DNA of 64,000 bases from NCBI RefSeq assembly GCF_000720325.1, contig NZ_JOJM01000033.1, positions 62,001 through 126,000 of the forward strand, read 5' to 3'. Positions 51,123 to 59,980 of the stretch are shown here, in pieces. The stretch is from Streptomyces sp. NRRL B-1347. GTDB lineage: Bacteria; Actinomycetota; Actinomycetes; Streptomycetales; Streptomycetaceae. How positions within the stretch are numbered: position 1 is the first letter of the stretch; each line of letters begins with the position of its first letter. Below the pieces are notes generated by a model. That model was not told the DNA's origin and searched no databases. It was given only the letters and a program-made list of their open reading frames with translations. The translations under genes and the position numbers were made by a program.

Positions 51123-51836
51123 ATGGCGCGGGACATCCAGGAGCGGATCAAGAAACTCATCATCGATCAGCGGCTGCCCTCCGGCTCCGTGCTGCCGACC
51201 GAGCCGGAGCTGATGGAGCACCTCGGGGTCAGCCGGAACTCGGTGCGCGAGGCGCTCAAGGCGCTCCAGGCCATGGGCATCGTCGAGATCCGGCACGGCT
51301 TCGGCACCTACGTCGGGCCGATGTCGGTGGCGCCGATGATCGAGGGCCTCACCTTCCGCACCGTCGCCGGGCACTACCGCGGCGAGGACAGCCTGCTCCA
51401 GCTCCTGGAGCTGCGCGAGGCCGTCGAGACCGGGCTCATCGCGCGCCTCGCGGGCTCCCTGCCGGCCGCCGACCTGGCCGAGCTCGACGCGCTCGTGGAC
51501 CGCATGGACGCCGAGGCCGCGGGGCCCGGCGGCGAGGTCCGCGCCGAGACCGACCGCGCCTTCCACGCCACGCTCTACCGCTGCCTCGGCAACCGGCTCC
51601 TCGGCGAGGTCCTGGAGGCGTTCTGGGACGCCTTCCACCGGGTCCGCACCGACCTCGTCGACGTACCGCGGGACCCGAAGATCACCTGCCGCCAGCACCG
51701 CGAGATCCTCGACGCGGTGCGCTCGTCGGACGTCCTGCGCGCCGAACGGGCCATACGCGAACACTTCGGCAACATTCGTACCCGTTTGAGCGCGCCCGCC
51801 TCAACAGTGGCCCCCAGCACCACACATGACCGGTAA
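51123..51836 (+). CDS. GntR/FadR-subfamily regulator
   Basis: Regulator of 237 aa: GntR winged helix at residues 1-65 (DIQERIKKLIIDQRLPSGSV, LGVSRNSVREALKALQAMG) and an FCD ligand domain (LLELREAVETGLIARLA, ETDRAFHATLYRCLGNRLL, CRQHREILDAVRSSD) with the metal-binding acidic and His residues expected. It senses a carboxylate or sugar acid. The ATG at 51123 gives the family start; an earlier ATG at 51087 would add 12 residues drawn from the tRNA-flanking repeat. It precedes cslA by 331 bp and may regulate it. Confidence 0.88.
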   Translation: MARDIQERIKKLIIDQRLPSGSVLPTEPELMEHLGVSRNSVREALKALQAMGIVEIRHGFGTYVGPMSVAPMIEGLTFRTVAGHYRGEDSLLQLLELREAVETGLIARLAGSLPAADLAELDALVDRMDAEAAGPGGEVRAETDRAFHATLYRCLGNRLLGEVLEAFWDAFHRVRTDLVDVPRDPKITCRQHREILDAVRSSDVLRAERAIREHFGNIRTRLSAPASTVAPSTTHDR

Positions 51837-52167
51837 ACTCCTTGCTTTCACTCTTGCGATCATGCAAGGGCGCATAGAACCCTGGCGGGAGGCTCGCTGA
51901 AGCCTCGGCTCTCACGGGGCGCGCGACGCGGGGCAGTTGGGGGCCTGGACGCCGCCCGTGCGACGAGAGTCCTCATGAACACCGGGACAGGGGGTCCCCG
52001 CGTTCATGAACGGATGCCAAGGGGGGCATCATGCAACCGGAAGGCCACGTTTCGCTGTCCTGGCGAGGGGTGGCCCACCACTTGATGCGCTCGCGCAGGT
52101 CGAGGGGGACCGCCGCGGGCGAAAGGACCGACGACCACGCGGAGAGCCGCGTGCGGGGGGATGACTC
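51837..52167. other. 331-bp region upstream of cslA
   Basis: Holds the cslA promoter region. Two copies of TCATGAAC (51973-51980 and 52004-52011, the second inside the palindrome GTTCATGAAC) lie 31 bp apart. An inverted CTTGC-GATCAT-GCAAG is at 51853-51868, soon after the regulator gene. No RNA or known operator was recognised. Confidence 0.5.
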
Positions 52168-54180
52168 ATGACGTCGACGCCACCGGGCGAGCGGCAGGGC
52201 GACCCGTCCCAGACCACCCAGCTGCGCGTGCTCTCGCACCGGACGGGCGGCCTGAGACGCATCAAGAAATCGCTGCCGCGCTACGACTACGAGCACTACA
52301 GCCGCCTGGCGGGGCCCCTCACCCAGCCGGACCCGACGAAGCCCTACAAGGTCCAGTACCGCTCCCTGCTCTCCCAGGAGCCGCACCGGATACGCGCGGC
52401 CCTCATGCTCGGCGCGGCGCCGCTGCTCTCCCTCGTCCTGCTCGCCTGGCTGCTCCAGCCCGAGCACTGGACGGAGCGCGACTACCCCGCGTATGACTTC
52501 CTGCCCGTGCTCGACGTCGTCATGCTCGTCTCGATCGGCTTGATCGAGTTCTTCCGCTGCATGAACGTCCTGTCGAACGCCCACGCCACGCTCGTCGCCC
52601 GCGACCCGGTCCCCGTCGTGCCCGAGACCGGCACCCGCGTCGCCTTCCTCACCTCGTTCGTGCCCGGCAAGGAGCCGATCGAGATGGTGACGAAGACGCT
52701 CGAAGCAGCGGTGAGATTGCGCCACCGCGGGCTGCTGCACGTATGGCTGCTCGACGAGGGCGACGACCCCGAGGTCAAGGCCGTCTGCGCACGCCTGGGC
52801 GTGCACCACTTCTCCCGCAAGGGCATCGCGAAGTGGAACCAGGCCAAGGGCCCGCACCGCGCCAAGACCAAGCACGGCAACTACAACGCCTGGCTGGACG
52901 CGCACGGCGACGACTACGACTACTTCGCGTCCGTGGACACCGACCACGTCCCGATGCCCAACTACCTGGAGCGGATGCTCGGCTTCTTCCGCGACCCGGA
53001 CGTCGGCTTCGTCATCGGCCCGCAGGTCTACGGCAACTACGACACGTTCGTCACCAAGGCCGCCGAGTCCCAGCAGTTCCTCTTCCACGCCCTGATCCAG
53101 CGCGCGGGCAACGCCTACGGCTCGCCCATGTTCGTCGGCACCTCCAACGCGGTGCGGATCAAGGCCCTCAAGCAGATCGGCGGCCTGTACGACTCGATCA
53201 CCGAGGACATGGCGACGGGCTTCGAGATCCACCGCCACAAGAACCCGGCCACCGGAAAGAAGTGGAAGTCCGTCTACACCCCGGACGTGCTCGCCGTCGG
53301 CGAGGGCCCCAACGCCTGGACGGACTTCTTCACCCAGCAGCTCCGCTGGTCGCGCGGCACGTACGAGACCATCCTCAAGCAGTTCTGGAAGGCACCGTTC
53401 TCGCTGCCGCCCGGGCGGCTCTTCAACTACACGATGATGGTCATCTTCTACCCGATGTCCGCCCTGAACTGGATCCTCGCGGCCCTCAGCTGCGCCCTGT
53501 TCCTGGGCCTCGGCGCCTCCGGCGTGAACATCGACCCGACCATCTGGCTCATGCTGTACGGCAACGCGTCCGCGCTCCAGATCGGCCTGTACATCTGGAA
53601 CCGCCGCCACAACGTCTCGCCGCACGAGCCCGAGGGCTCCGGCGGCATCGCGGGCATGGTGATGTCGGCGCTCTCGGCCCCGATCTACGCGCGCTCCCTC
53701 CTGGACGCCGCGCTGCGCCGCAAGAGCAGCTTCGTGGTCACGCCCAAGGGCGACTCGGCGAGCCCGGACACGCTGTTCGGCACGTTCCGCATCCACCTGT
53801 TCTTCATCCTGGTCTTCGCCGGCTCCATCGCGGCGGCGTACGTGTACGACCACGCGCACCCGGCAATGATCATCTGGGCCACCTTCGCGCTCCTCGTCAC
53901 CGCCTCGCCGATCTTCGCCTGGCGGCACGGCATGCGGCAGGAGCGGAAGAAGCCGCCGACACCCGCGGAGGGCGGGCCCCGGGTGCCGGAGCAGCAGACG
54001 CTGCCCGCCCGGCAGTTCGCGCCGCACAGCGCGCCCCCGCACGCGCAGCCGGGCGCGCACGCGCCGCAGCAGAAGCCCAGCTGGGCCGCGAACCCCTCGG
54101 CCGCCGCGCCGGCGCCGAGCGCGTCGGCCGCTTCGAATGACGACACCATGCAGATCGCCCTCGGGAGCCACGACACATGA
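52168..54180 (+). CDS. cslA: cellulose-synthase-like glycosyltransferase CslA
   Basis: GT2 processive glycosyltransferase of 670 aa that polymerises a beta-glucan at hyphal tips. Soluble N-terminus, two membrane segments (about 78-97 and 113-130), then the cytoplasmic catalytic domain with acidic LLDEGDDPE (195-202), DTD at 257-259, TED at 345-347 and the product-translocation motif QQLRW with Q390, R393, W394, then further membrane segments (about 408-640). The last about 60 residues are Pro/Ala/His-rich. Its stop overlaps the glxA start (ATGA). GlxA is needed to process the glycan, so the two genes act together. Orthologue of SCO2836 by order and sequence type. Confidence 0.93.
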   Translation: MTSTPPGERQGDPSQTTQLRVLSHRTGGLRRIKKSLPRYDYEHYSRLAGPLTQPDPTKPYKVQYRSLLSQEPHRIRAALMLGAAPLLSLVLLAWLLQPEHWTERDYPAYDFLPVLDVVMLVSIGLIEFFRCMNVLSNAHATLVARDPVPVVPETGTRVAFLTSFVPGKEPIEMVTKTLEAAVRLRHRGLLHVWLLDEGDDPEVKAVCARLGVHHFSRKGIAKWNQAKGPHRAKTKHGNYNAWLDAHGDDYDYFASVDTDHVPMPNYLERMLGFFRDPDVGFVIGPQVYGNYDTFVTKAAESQQFLFHALIQRAGNAYGSPMFVGTSNAVRIKALKQIGGLYDSITEDMATGFEIHRHKNPATGKKWKSVYTPDVLAVGEGPNAWTDFFTQQLRWSRGTYETILKQFWKAPFSLPPGRLFNYTMMVIFYPMSALNWILAALSCALFLGLGASGVNIDPTIWLMLYGNASALQIGLYIWNRRHNVSPHEPEGSGGIAGMVMSALSAPIYARSLLDAALRRKSSFVVTPKGDSASPDTLFGTFRIHLFFILVFAGSIAAAYVYDHAHPAMIIWATFALLVTASPIFAWRHGMRQERKKPPTPAEGGPRVPEQQTLPARQFAPHSAPPHAQPGAHAPQQKPSWAANPSAAAPAPSASAASNDDTMQIALGSHDT

Positions 54181-56114
54181 GAGACCCCTCCAGCCGCCGC
54201 CGCGCCCGCCGGATAGCCATAGGCACCGCGGTGGTGCTGGCGCTGGCCGGCATGAACGGCCCCTGGCTGTGGCGCGTGGGCTCCGAGAAGTACCACAACT
54301 ACAAGATCAACAAGCCCGAGTACAAGGCGGCGAACGGCCACTGGAAGGTCGTCGAGTTCCCCGAGGAGTACCGGCAGAACACGATCCACGCGTCGCTCCT
54401 GCACACCGGCAAGATCCTGATGGTGGCGGGCTCGGGCAACAACCAGAAGAACTTCGACGAGAAGAAGTTCGACACCCGGCTCTGGGACCCCGAGAAGAAC
54501 ACCATCAAGAAGATCCCGACGCCGACGGACCTGTTCTGCACCGGCCACACCCAGCTCGCCGACGGCAAGCTGCTCATCGCGGGCGGCACCAAGCGGTACG
54601 AGAAGCTCAAGGGCGACGTCACCAAGGCCGGCGGCCTGATGATCGTGCACAACGAGAACCCGGACCGGCCGATCACGCTGCCCGCGGGCACCAAGTTCAC
54701 CGGCAAGAAGAACGGCAAGACCTTCGTCTCGAAGGACCCGGTCGTCGTCGAGCGCGCGAAGAAGGTCTTCGACAAGCAGACCGGCGCGTTCCTGCGCAAC
54801 GACCCGGGCCTCGGCCGCATCTACGTGGAGGCGCAGGCGAGCGGCGCCAAGTACGAGACCGGCACCCAGGACAACTACCGCGTGCAGGGCCTGAACGGCG
54901 CCGACGCCCGCAACACGTACGGCATCGCGCAGAAGCTCGCCCTCGACAAGAAGGACTTCCAGGGCATCAAGGACACCTTCGAGTTCGACCCGGTCGCCGA
55001 GAAGTACATCAAGGTCGACCCGATGAACGAGGCCCGCTGGTACCCCACGCTGACCACGCTCACCGACGGCAAGGTGCTCTCCCTGTCCGGCCTCGACGAG
55101 ATCGGCCAGCTGGTGCCGGGCAAGAACGAGGTGTACGACCCGAAGACGAAGAAGTGGACGTACACCAAGGGCGTCCGGCAGTTCCCGACCTATCCGGCGA
55201 TCTTCCAGATGGCGAACGGCAAGCTCTTCTACTCCGGTTCGAACGCGGGCTACGGCCCCGCCGACGTCGGCCGTGACCCGGGCGTCTGGGACCTGGCGAC
55301 CAACAAGTTCAAGAAGATCCCGGGCATGAGCGACCCGGACCTCCTGGAGACCTCCAACACGGTCGAGCTGCCGCCCGCGCAGGACCAGCGCTACATGGTC
55401 GTCGGCGGCGGTGGCGTCGGCGAGTCCACGAAGGCCTCCAAGAAGACCCGCATCGTCGACCTGAAGGACCGGAGCCCGCGCTTCACGGACGGCCCTGAGC
55501 TGGGCAGGGGCACCCGTTACCCGCAGGCGTCGGTGCTGCCCGACGACTCCGTGCTGATCTCCGGCGGCTCCGAGGACTACCGCGGCCGCGGCGACTCCAA
55601 CGTCCACGAGGCCCGCCTGTACGACCCGCGCAAGAACACCCTCGACAAGGTCGCCGACCCGCACGTGGGCCGCAACTACCACTCCGGCTCGATCCTGCTG
55701 CCCGACGGCCGCGTGATGTTCTTCGGCTCGGACTCGCTGTACGCCGACAAGGCCAACACCAAGCCGGGCAGCTTCGAGCAGCGGGTGGAGATCTACACGC
55801 CGCCGTACCTGTACCACGGCGACCAGCCCGCGCTCGGGGCCGGCCCCAAGGCCCTGAAGCGGGGCGCGTCCGGCACGTTCCTCACCAAGGACGCCGCGTC
55901 CATCAAGTCCGCCCGGCTGATCCGGCCCTCGGCCACCACCCACGTCACGGACATCGACCAGACGTCGATCGCCCTCGGCCTGAAGAAGTCCGGCGACGGG
56001 ATCACGGTGACCGTGCCGAAGAACCGGAGCCTGGTGGAGTCGGGCTGGTACATGCTCTTCGTCACGGACAAGGAGGGCATCCCCAGCAAGGCCCGGTGGG
56101 TGCACGTGCCGTGA
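54177..56114 (+). CDS. glxA: radical copper oxidase GlxA (galactose-oxidase-like)
   Basis: Mononuclear copper oxidase of 645 aa with a beta-propeller, coupled to cslA by ATGA. Residues align with the galactose oxidase site: C121 (FCTGH) for the thioether cross-link, W288 and Y289 (RWYPT), Y501 and H502 (NYHSG) and H589 (THVTD). The N-terminal Arg-rich region followed by hydrophobic IAIGTAVVLALAGMN is a membrane anchor. In S. lividans GlxA oxidises tip glycan and its loss blocks development under low copper. It is unrelated to Streptomyces laccase and is not a classic alcohol oxidase. Orthologue of SCO2837. Confidence 0.94.
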   Translation: MRDPSSRRRARRIAIGTAVVLALAGMNGPWLWRVGSEKYHNYKINKPEYKAANGHWKVVEFPEEYRQNTIHASLLHTGKILMVAGSGNNQKNFDEKKFDTRLWDPEKNTIKKIPTPTDLFCTGHTQLADGKLLIAGGTKRYEKLKGDVTKAGGLMIVHNENPDRPITLPAGTKFTGKKNGKTFVSKDPVVVERAKKVFDKQTGAFLRNDPGLGRIYVEAQASGAKYETGTQDNYRVQGLNGADARNTYGIAQKLALDKKDFQGIKDTFEFDPVAEKYIKVDPMNEARWYPTLTTLTDGKVLSLSGLDEIGQLVPGKNEVYDPKTKKWTYTKGVRQFPTYPAIFQMANGKLFYSGSNAGYGPADVGRDPGVWDLATNKFKKIPGMSDPDLLETSNTVELPPAQDQRYMVVGGGGVGESTKASKKTRIVDLKDRSPRFTDGPELGRGTRYPQASVLPDDSVLISGGSEDYRGRGDSNVHEARLYDPRKNTLDKVADPHVGRNYHSGSILLPDGRVMFFGSDSLYADKANTKPGSFEQRVEIYTPPYLYHGDQPALGAGPKALKRGASGTFLTKDAASIKSARLIRPSATTHVTDIDQTSIALGLKKSGDGITVTVPKNRSLVESGWYMLFVTDKEGIPSKARWVHVP

Positions 56115-56132
56115 GTTGAGTGCCCTGAGGGG

Positions 56133-56179
56133 CGCGGGGAACTGCGCGACCAGCCACAGAAAAGCCGCAGTTCCCCGCG
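56133..56179. terminator. bidirectional terminator between glxA and cslZ
   Basis: Arms CGCGGGGAACTGCG (56133-56146) and CGCAGTTCCCCGCG (56166-56179) form a perfect 14-bp stem with a 19-base loop between converging genes. The GGGGAACTGCGCGACCAGCC text is a common Streptomyces intergenic repeat. Confidence 0.85.
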
Positions 56180-56183
56180 TTCC

Positions 56184-57218
56184 TCAAGAGGCGTTCTTCG
56201 CGAGCCCGAGTGCGTACTCGGGCCACCACTGCCCGGCCTGCGGGCCACCACGGCAGGTCCCGTCCGACTCACCAGGGCGCTTGACCCAGAGGTACGCGTC
56301 GACCGACGGGTCGCCCGTCTTGGTGGTGGGGGCCTTGCCCAGGGCCCGGCCCGGGGGGTTGCACCAAGGGTCCTTGCCCTTGCCCGTGTAGGGCCCGCGC
56401 CCGTTGCGGCTGGTGTCGATGACGAAGGGCTTGTCGCCGACCTTGGCGGAGAGGGTCTTGCCGTAGGCCACGCTGGCCTCGGTGGTCTGGAAGTTGGAGA
56501 CGTTCACCGCGAAGCCGTCGGCCTGCTCGACGCCGGAGCGCTTCAGCGGCTCGTACAGACCGTCGGGGTGCGACCAGCCCGCGTTCCCCGCGTCCAGGTA
56601 GACCTTGGTGTTCTTCAGGGACTTCAGCTTGGTGATGGCGCCCTTGAGGAGGTCGTAGCGCTCCTCGTGGAACTCCTCGGGCGTGCACTTGTCGACCATG
56701 TGCAGGACCGCGTCCGGCTCCAGGACGACCGTGGCGGCGCGGTCGCCGATGCCCTTGGCCACCCCGTCGATCCACGCGCGGTACGCGTTGCCGTCGGCGG
56801 CGCCGCCCTTGGAGAACTGGCCGCAGTCGCGGTGCGGGATGTTGTAGAGCACGAGGAGCGCGTCCCGGTCGGCCTTCTCGGCCGCCTCGGTGAAGCCGCG
56901 CGCCTCGTCCTCGGGCTGCTCGGGGCCGATCCACTCGCCGACGGGCTGCTCGGCGATCTTCCGGATCCGCGCCGCCTCGTCCTTCTTGCCGTCCTTCTCG
57001 TACGTGGCGACCTGCCGGGCCGCGTTCCCGTCCGGGTTGACCCAGAACGGGTCGGTGTCCTTGGGCTGTTGCTTCACCGGACGGGTCGCTTCGTCCCCGT
57101 CCCCGTCACCGTCGGACGAGCACCCCGCGAGCAGCAGCGCGGCCCCCGTGAGCGCGACCGCCGCCGACACCCCCCTGGCCGCGAAACCCCGTCCGCGACC
57201 TGTGTTCTTGCGGTACAT
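56184..57218 (-). CDS. cslZ: GH6 endoglucanase lipoprotein CslZ
   Basis: Family 6 glycoside hydrolase of 344 aa, anchored by lipobox LAGC (C33). After a Ser/Asp linker the GH6 fold shows LYNIPHRDCGQFSKGG (D131) and VVLEPDAVLHM with the likely proton donor D169, then NAGWSHPDG and VIDTSRNGRGPY, all GH6 marks. It should trim the beta-1,4-glucan made by CslA at the tip. It converges on glxA, sharing a terminator, as SCO2838 does in S. coelicolor. Confidence 0.92.
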   Translation of the reverse strand: MYRKNTGRGRGFAARGVSAAVALTGAALLLAGCSSDGDGDGDEATRPVKQQPKDTDPFWVNPDGNAARQVATYEKDGKKDEAARIRKIAEQPVGEWIGPEQPEDEARGFTEAAEKADRDALLVLYNIPHRDCGQFSKGGAADGNAYRAWIDGVAKGIGDRAATVVLEPDAVLHMVDKCTPEEFHEERYDLLKGAITKLKSLKNTKVYLDAGNAGWSHPDGLYEPLKRSGVEQADGFAVNVSNFQTTEASVAYGKTLSAKVGDKPFVIDTSRNGRGPYTGKGKDPWCNPPGRALGKAPTTKTGDPSVDAYLWVKRPGESDGTCRGGPQAGQWWPEYALGLAKNAS

Positions 57219-57378
57219 CCACTCCCCCTTGGGCGCACGGTCCGGTGCTCAATCCTGACATAACTACGTGCCCGTCACGAGGCCGGGAGAGCCCGTCCCG
57301 GCAGCTGTAGGAGAGCTGTTACAGCCTTCCGAAGCGGGGTAGGCGAGCTGGTTGGGGGGAGGCGAAAGGGAGAGGGCC

Positions 57379-58200
57379 ATGCAGGCCATGCCGGACCGCA
57401 CCCCGGAGCTCAGACTGGCGCGCGCTCTCGTCGAGACCGTGGTCACGGTCGCCGACGACTTCGACGCCGACCTCCACCTGGGCCGCGTCAGCCAGCTGTG
57501 CGCGGAGCTCCTGGACGCGCTCGCCGCGGGCGTGATGTACACGGACGCGGAGGACGCGGTGCGGATCGCCACGAGCCGCCGCGGGGAAGCACTCGCGCGC
57601 GAACTGCTCGAAGCCCAGCACCTGGGCGGCCCTTGCATCGACTGCTTCGGCACCGGCAAGCCCGTGGGGCCGGTCCTGCTCGCGTCGCGGGACGCGGGGG
57701 CCCGCTGGCCGGAGTTCGCGGCCCGGGCGACCGCGCGGGGCGTCGACGTCGCCTTCGCGGTGGCGCTGCGGGCGCGGGGGCGCGTCTTCGGCGTCCTCAA
57801 CGTCTTCGCCGCTGAGCGGCGGCCGCCCGGTGCGCCTGGGGCACCCGGGGCCGACGGGGACGGGGGCCCGGCGCCCCAAGACAGCGCACAGGAGAGCGCA
57901 TTGGGGCTCGCGCAGGCGCTCGCGGATGCCGCGGCCGCCGGTCTGCACAACCAGCGCGCCTATGCCGAGTGCCGCGTTCTCTCGCGGCAGCTCCAGGCGG
58001 CGCTCAGCAGCCGCATCCGGATCGAGCAGGCCAAGGGAATACTGGCCGAGCGCTGGCAGACCGGGACCGACGCGGCCTTCGGCGCGATGCGGCGGTACGC
58101 GCGCAGGGAGCGCCTCATCATGGACACGGTGGCCGGGATGGTGCTCCAAGGGACCCTCGACGACACGACGCTGCGGGACGGGCACGCACCGCCCGCGTAG
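57379..58200 (+). CDS. GAF-ANTAR antitermination regulator
   Basis: Cytoplasmic protein of 273 aa. Residues about 25-160 form a GAF domain (LDALAAGVMYTDAEDAVRIA, GPCIDCFGTGKPVG); residues about 205-265 form an ANTAR RNA-binding domain (IRIEQAKGILAERWQTGTDA, RRYARRERLIMDTVAG). ANTAR proteins bind paired hairpins in leader RNA to prevent termination. The ATG at 57379 has GGGAGAGGG upstream; an in-frame TTG at 57352 is less likely. The downstream leader (58201-58785) is long and structured, but a direct link is only conjecture. Confidence 0.88.
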   Translation: MQAMPDRTPELRLARALVETVVTVADDFDADLHLGRVSQLCAELLDALAAGVMYTDAEDAVRIATSRRGEALARELLEAQHLGGPCIDCFGTGKPVGPVLLASRDAGARWPEFAARATARGVDVAFAVALRARGRVFGVLNVFAAERRPPGAPGAPGADGDGGPAPQDSAQESALGLAQALADAAAAGLHNQRAYAECRVLSRQLQAALSSRIRIEQAKGILAERWQTGTDAAFGAMRRYARRERLIMDTVAGMVLQGTLDDTTLRDGHAPPA

Positions 58201-58639
58201 TGCGGCGCGGCCCGGCGCCCACCCGCGCCACCTGCGGAGTTCACCGAGCCGCGGCAAAAGGTGAGTTGGCGTCAAACTCCCCTAGGCCGACGTCGGCTTC
58301 CGCTCTAGAGTCGTGGTGACGGCCCAAGCCCCCGGCCGGAGCGGAGCGTTCCGAACGCGGTGCCCGCCAGGGTGCCCACGTACTCCTGGACGTTCCGCGC
58401 ACTCCACGACCGATGGACCATCCGAAGCCTCCCGCGCCGACGCCGGGTTCCTCCCGCAGCTCGAGCGCGCGCGGTGGAGGACCGGCCCGGTCGGCGTCTC
58501 CGGGGGGAGCGAGTCGTCGACCGGGCCAGGTCGTGCCCGCTCCGGGGCGCACGCCGCCCGCGCACGGCGCCCTCGGGGGCGCGGTGACTGGTTGACAGTG
58601 TCCATGACCACCTGCGACTCTCCCGGCGACAAGTCCATA
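58201..58639. other. 439-bp region between the ANTAR gene and the B12 riboswitch
   Basis: No credible gene on either strand. An A+T-poor but less coding-like stretch; CTCCCCTAGG and CTCTAGAGTC at 58276-58313 could belong to a promoter for the cbt leader. No further structure was recognised. Confidence 0.4.
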
Positions 58640-58750
58640 CGTCGAGGCGACGGTTGCCAGGAACCCGGTGTGACTCCGGGACGGTCCCGCCACTGTTACC
58701 CCGGGCGCACGCCCGGGGAAGTCAGGAACTGAACCCGTCGTCCTCCTGCC
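58640..58750 (+). promoter_or_regulatory. cobalamin (AdoCbl) riboswitch
   Basis: The B12 aptamer core is clear: AGGAACCCGGTGTGACTCC, then GGGACGGTCCCGCCACTGT with the B12 box GCCACTG at 58689-58695, a CCCCGGGCGCACGCCCGGGG hairpin, and the closing GAAGTCAGGAACTG. It ends about 35 bp before the cbtB start, so it probably shuts translation or elongation when cobalamin is plentiful. Exact 5' edge is estimated. Confidence 0.93.
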
Positions 58751-58785
58751 ATGGGGCGTGGAAACCCCAGAAGGAGAGCCACGGT

Positions 58786-59013
58786 ATGTCCGCTTCCGCT
58801 GCGCACACCGCACCACACACCGACACCGCCGCGATACAGTCCGCGACCATCGAGACCCGCGACTGGCTGATCGCCGCGGGCGCCGTGATCCTCGCGCTCA
58901 TCACCCTGTACGCCGTCTTCATGGACAACGGCTCGCTGATCTCGGCGACCGGCGACTACCTCCACGAGTTCGCGCACGACGGCAGGCACCTCTTCGGTGC
59001 CCCCTGCCACTGA
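58786..59013 (+). CDS. cbtB: CbtB, cobalt transporter subunit
   Basis: Small membrane protein of 75 aa: one segment (LIAAGAVILALITLYAVFM) and a C-terminal metal-binding motif with H60, H64, H68, C74 and H75 (HEFAHDGRHLFGAPCH). This is the CbtB signature; CbtBA systems take up cobalt and are controlled by B12 riboswitches. It lies directly after the riboswitch and 17 bp before cbtA. GGAGAG serves as Shine-Dalgarno. Confidence 0.9.
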   Translation: MSASAAHTAPHTDTAAIQSATIETRDWLIAAGAVILALITLYAVFMDNGSLISATGDYLHEFAHDGRHLFGAPCH

Positions 59014-59030
59014 TCGGGGCCGCACGCACC

Positions 59031-59849
59031 ATGACCGCGTCCCCAGAAACTCCCCCTTCCCCGAATCCCCTCACCGCTCCCCGCACTTCGGCTCCGGCCG
59101 CCTCCCCAGCGGCCTCGTCCCCCGTCCTCTCGCTGCTCGGCCGCGGACTCGCGGCCGGGAGCCTGGGCGGGCTCGCGGCCGGGCTCTTCTCGCTGCTGCT
59201 CGCCGAGCCCCTGATGGACAAGGCGATCCGCGCGGAGGAGGCCCGCTCGCAGGCGCACGAGCAGCACGACGCCGGCGCGGCCGTGCAGCACCACGAGGAG
59301 CTGTTCTCCCGCTCGACGCAGCACGCGGGCCTGGTCATCGCCCTGGTCGTGGCGGGCCTCGCGATCGGCATGCTCTTCGCCGTGGCGTACGCGCTCGTGC
59401 ACCGGCGCACCCCGCGTGCCGACCCCTGGCCGCGGGCGCTCGCGTTCTGCGCGGCCGCGTTCTGCGCGATCTCCCTCTTCCCTGCCCTGCGCTATCCGGC
59501 GATGCCGCCGGGCGTCGGCGACTCCGGCACGGTGGGCGACCGGCAGGCCATGTGGGTCGCGGCGGTCGTGATCAGCGTGCTCGGCATGTTCCTGGTCTGG
59601 CAGGTGTACGTGCGCCTGGCCGCCCGGTCGCAGCCGGTGCGGCAGCTCGCGGCGGCGGGCACGGCGGCCGCCGTCCTGGCGCTGCTGTGGGCGCTGCCGG
59701 ACAACCCGGACCCGACGCCCGTGAGCCCCACGCTCCTGTGGGACTTCCGCATGCTGTCGCTGGCGTCGCACGTGCTGATGTGGGTGGTCTTCGCGGCCGT
59801 CTTCGGCGGCATCGGCCTGCGGGCCCTGCGCCCCAGAACCGGGGCGTGA
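59031..59849 (+). CDS. cbtA: CbtA, cobalt transporter membrane subunit
   Basis: Membrane protein of 272 aa. After a Pro/Ser/Thr-rich N-terminus of about 30 residues come about six membrane segments (LGGLAAGLFSLLLAEPLMD, LVIALVVAGLAIGMLFAVAY, AMWVAAVVISVLGMFLVW). A loop rich in His (HEQHDAGAAVQHHEELF) between segments 1 and 2 is typical of CbtA. It forms the cobalt importer with CbtB. Ends in a convergent repeat region facing the sortase gene. Confidence 0.88.
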   Translation: MTASPETPPSPNPLTAPRTSAPAASPAASSPVLSLLGRGLAAGSLGGLAAGLFSLLLAEPLMDKAIRAEEARSQAHEQHDAGAAVQHHEELFSRSTQHAGLVIALVVAGLAIGMLFAVAYALVHRRTPRADPWPRALAFCAAAFCAISLFPALRYPAMPPGVGDSGTVGDRQAMWVAAVVISVLGMFLVWQVYVRLAARSQPVRQLAAAGTAAAVLALLWALPDNPDPTPVSPTLLWDFRMLSLASHVLMWVVFAAVFGGIGLRALRPRTGA

Positions 59850-59888
59850 GCGCTTCGCCGAATGTGCCGTGCCGGGCCGTCGGTCGGC

Positions 59889-59963
59889 TGCGGGGCCGCT
59901 GTGGCGGGTCGCGCCCACGCGGCGGAGCCGCACATGCATACAGCCCCGCGCCCCTTCGGGGGC
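59889..59963. repeat. dispersed intergenic repeat, family B copy 2
   Basis: About 75 bp, TGCGGGGCCGCTGTGGCG to CAGCCCCGCGCCCCTTCGGG, matching 24222-24297 including GCGGCGGAGCCGCA. Again between converging genes, so it probably acts as a terminator. Confidence 0.75.
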
Positions 59964-59980
59964 GCTGACCGGCGGCAGGC

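Noticed and set aside
51030..51764. Minus-strand frame ending in the peptide RTPDPLIKSQLL
   Set aside because: The tail is the well-known false translation of tRNA-Lys antisense, and the rest is a shadow of the FadR-type gene. The same tail in the M6-like protease was kept because the remainder of that protein is a real family member.
58241..58816. Minus-strand open frames across the cobalamin riboswitch
   Set aside because: They cover a conserved RNA aptamer and have no recognisable protein features.
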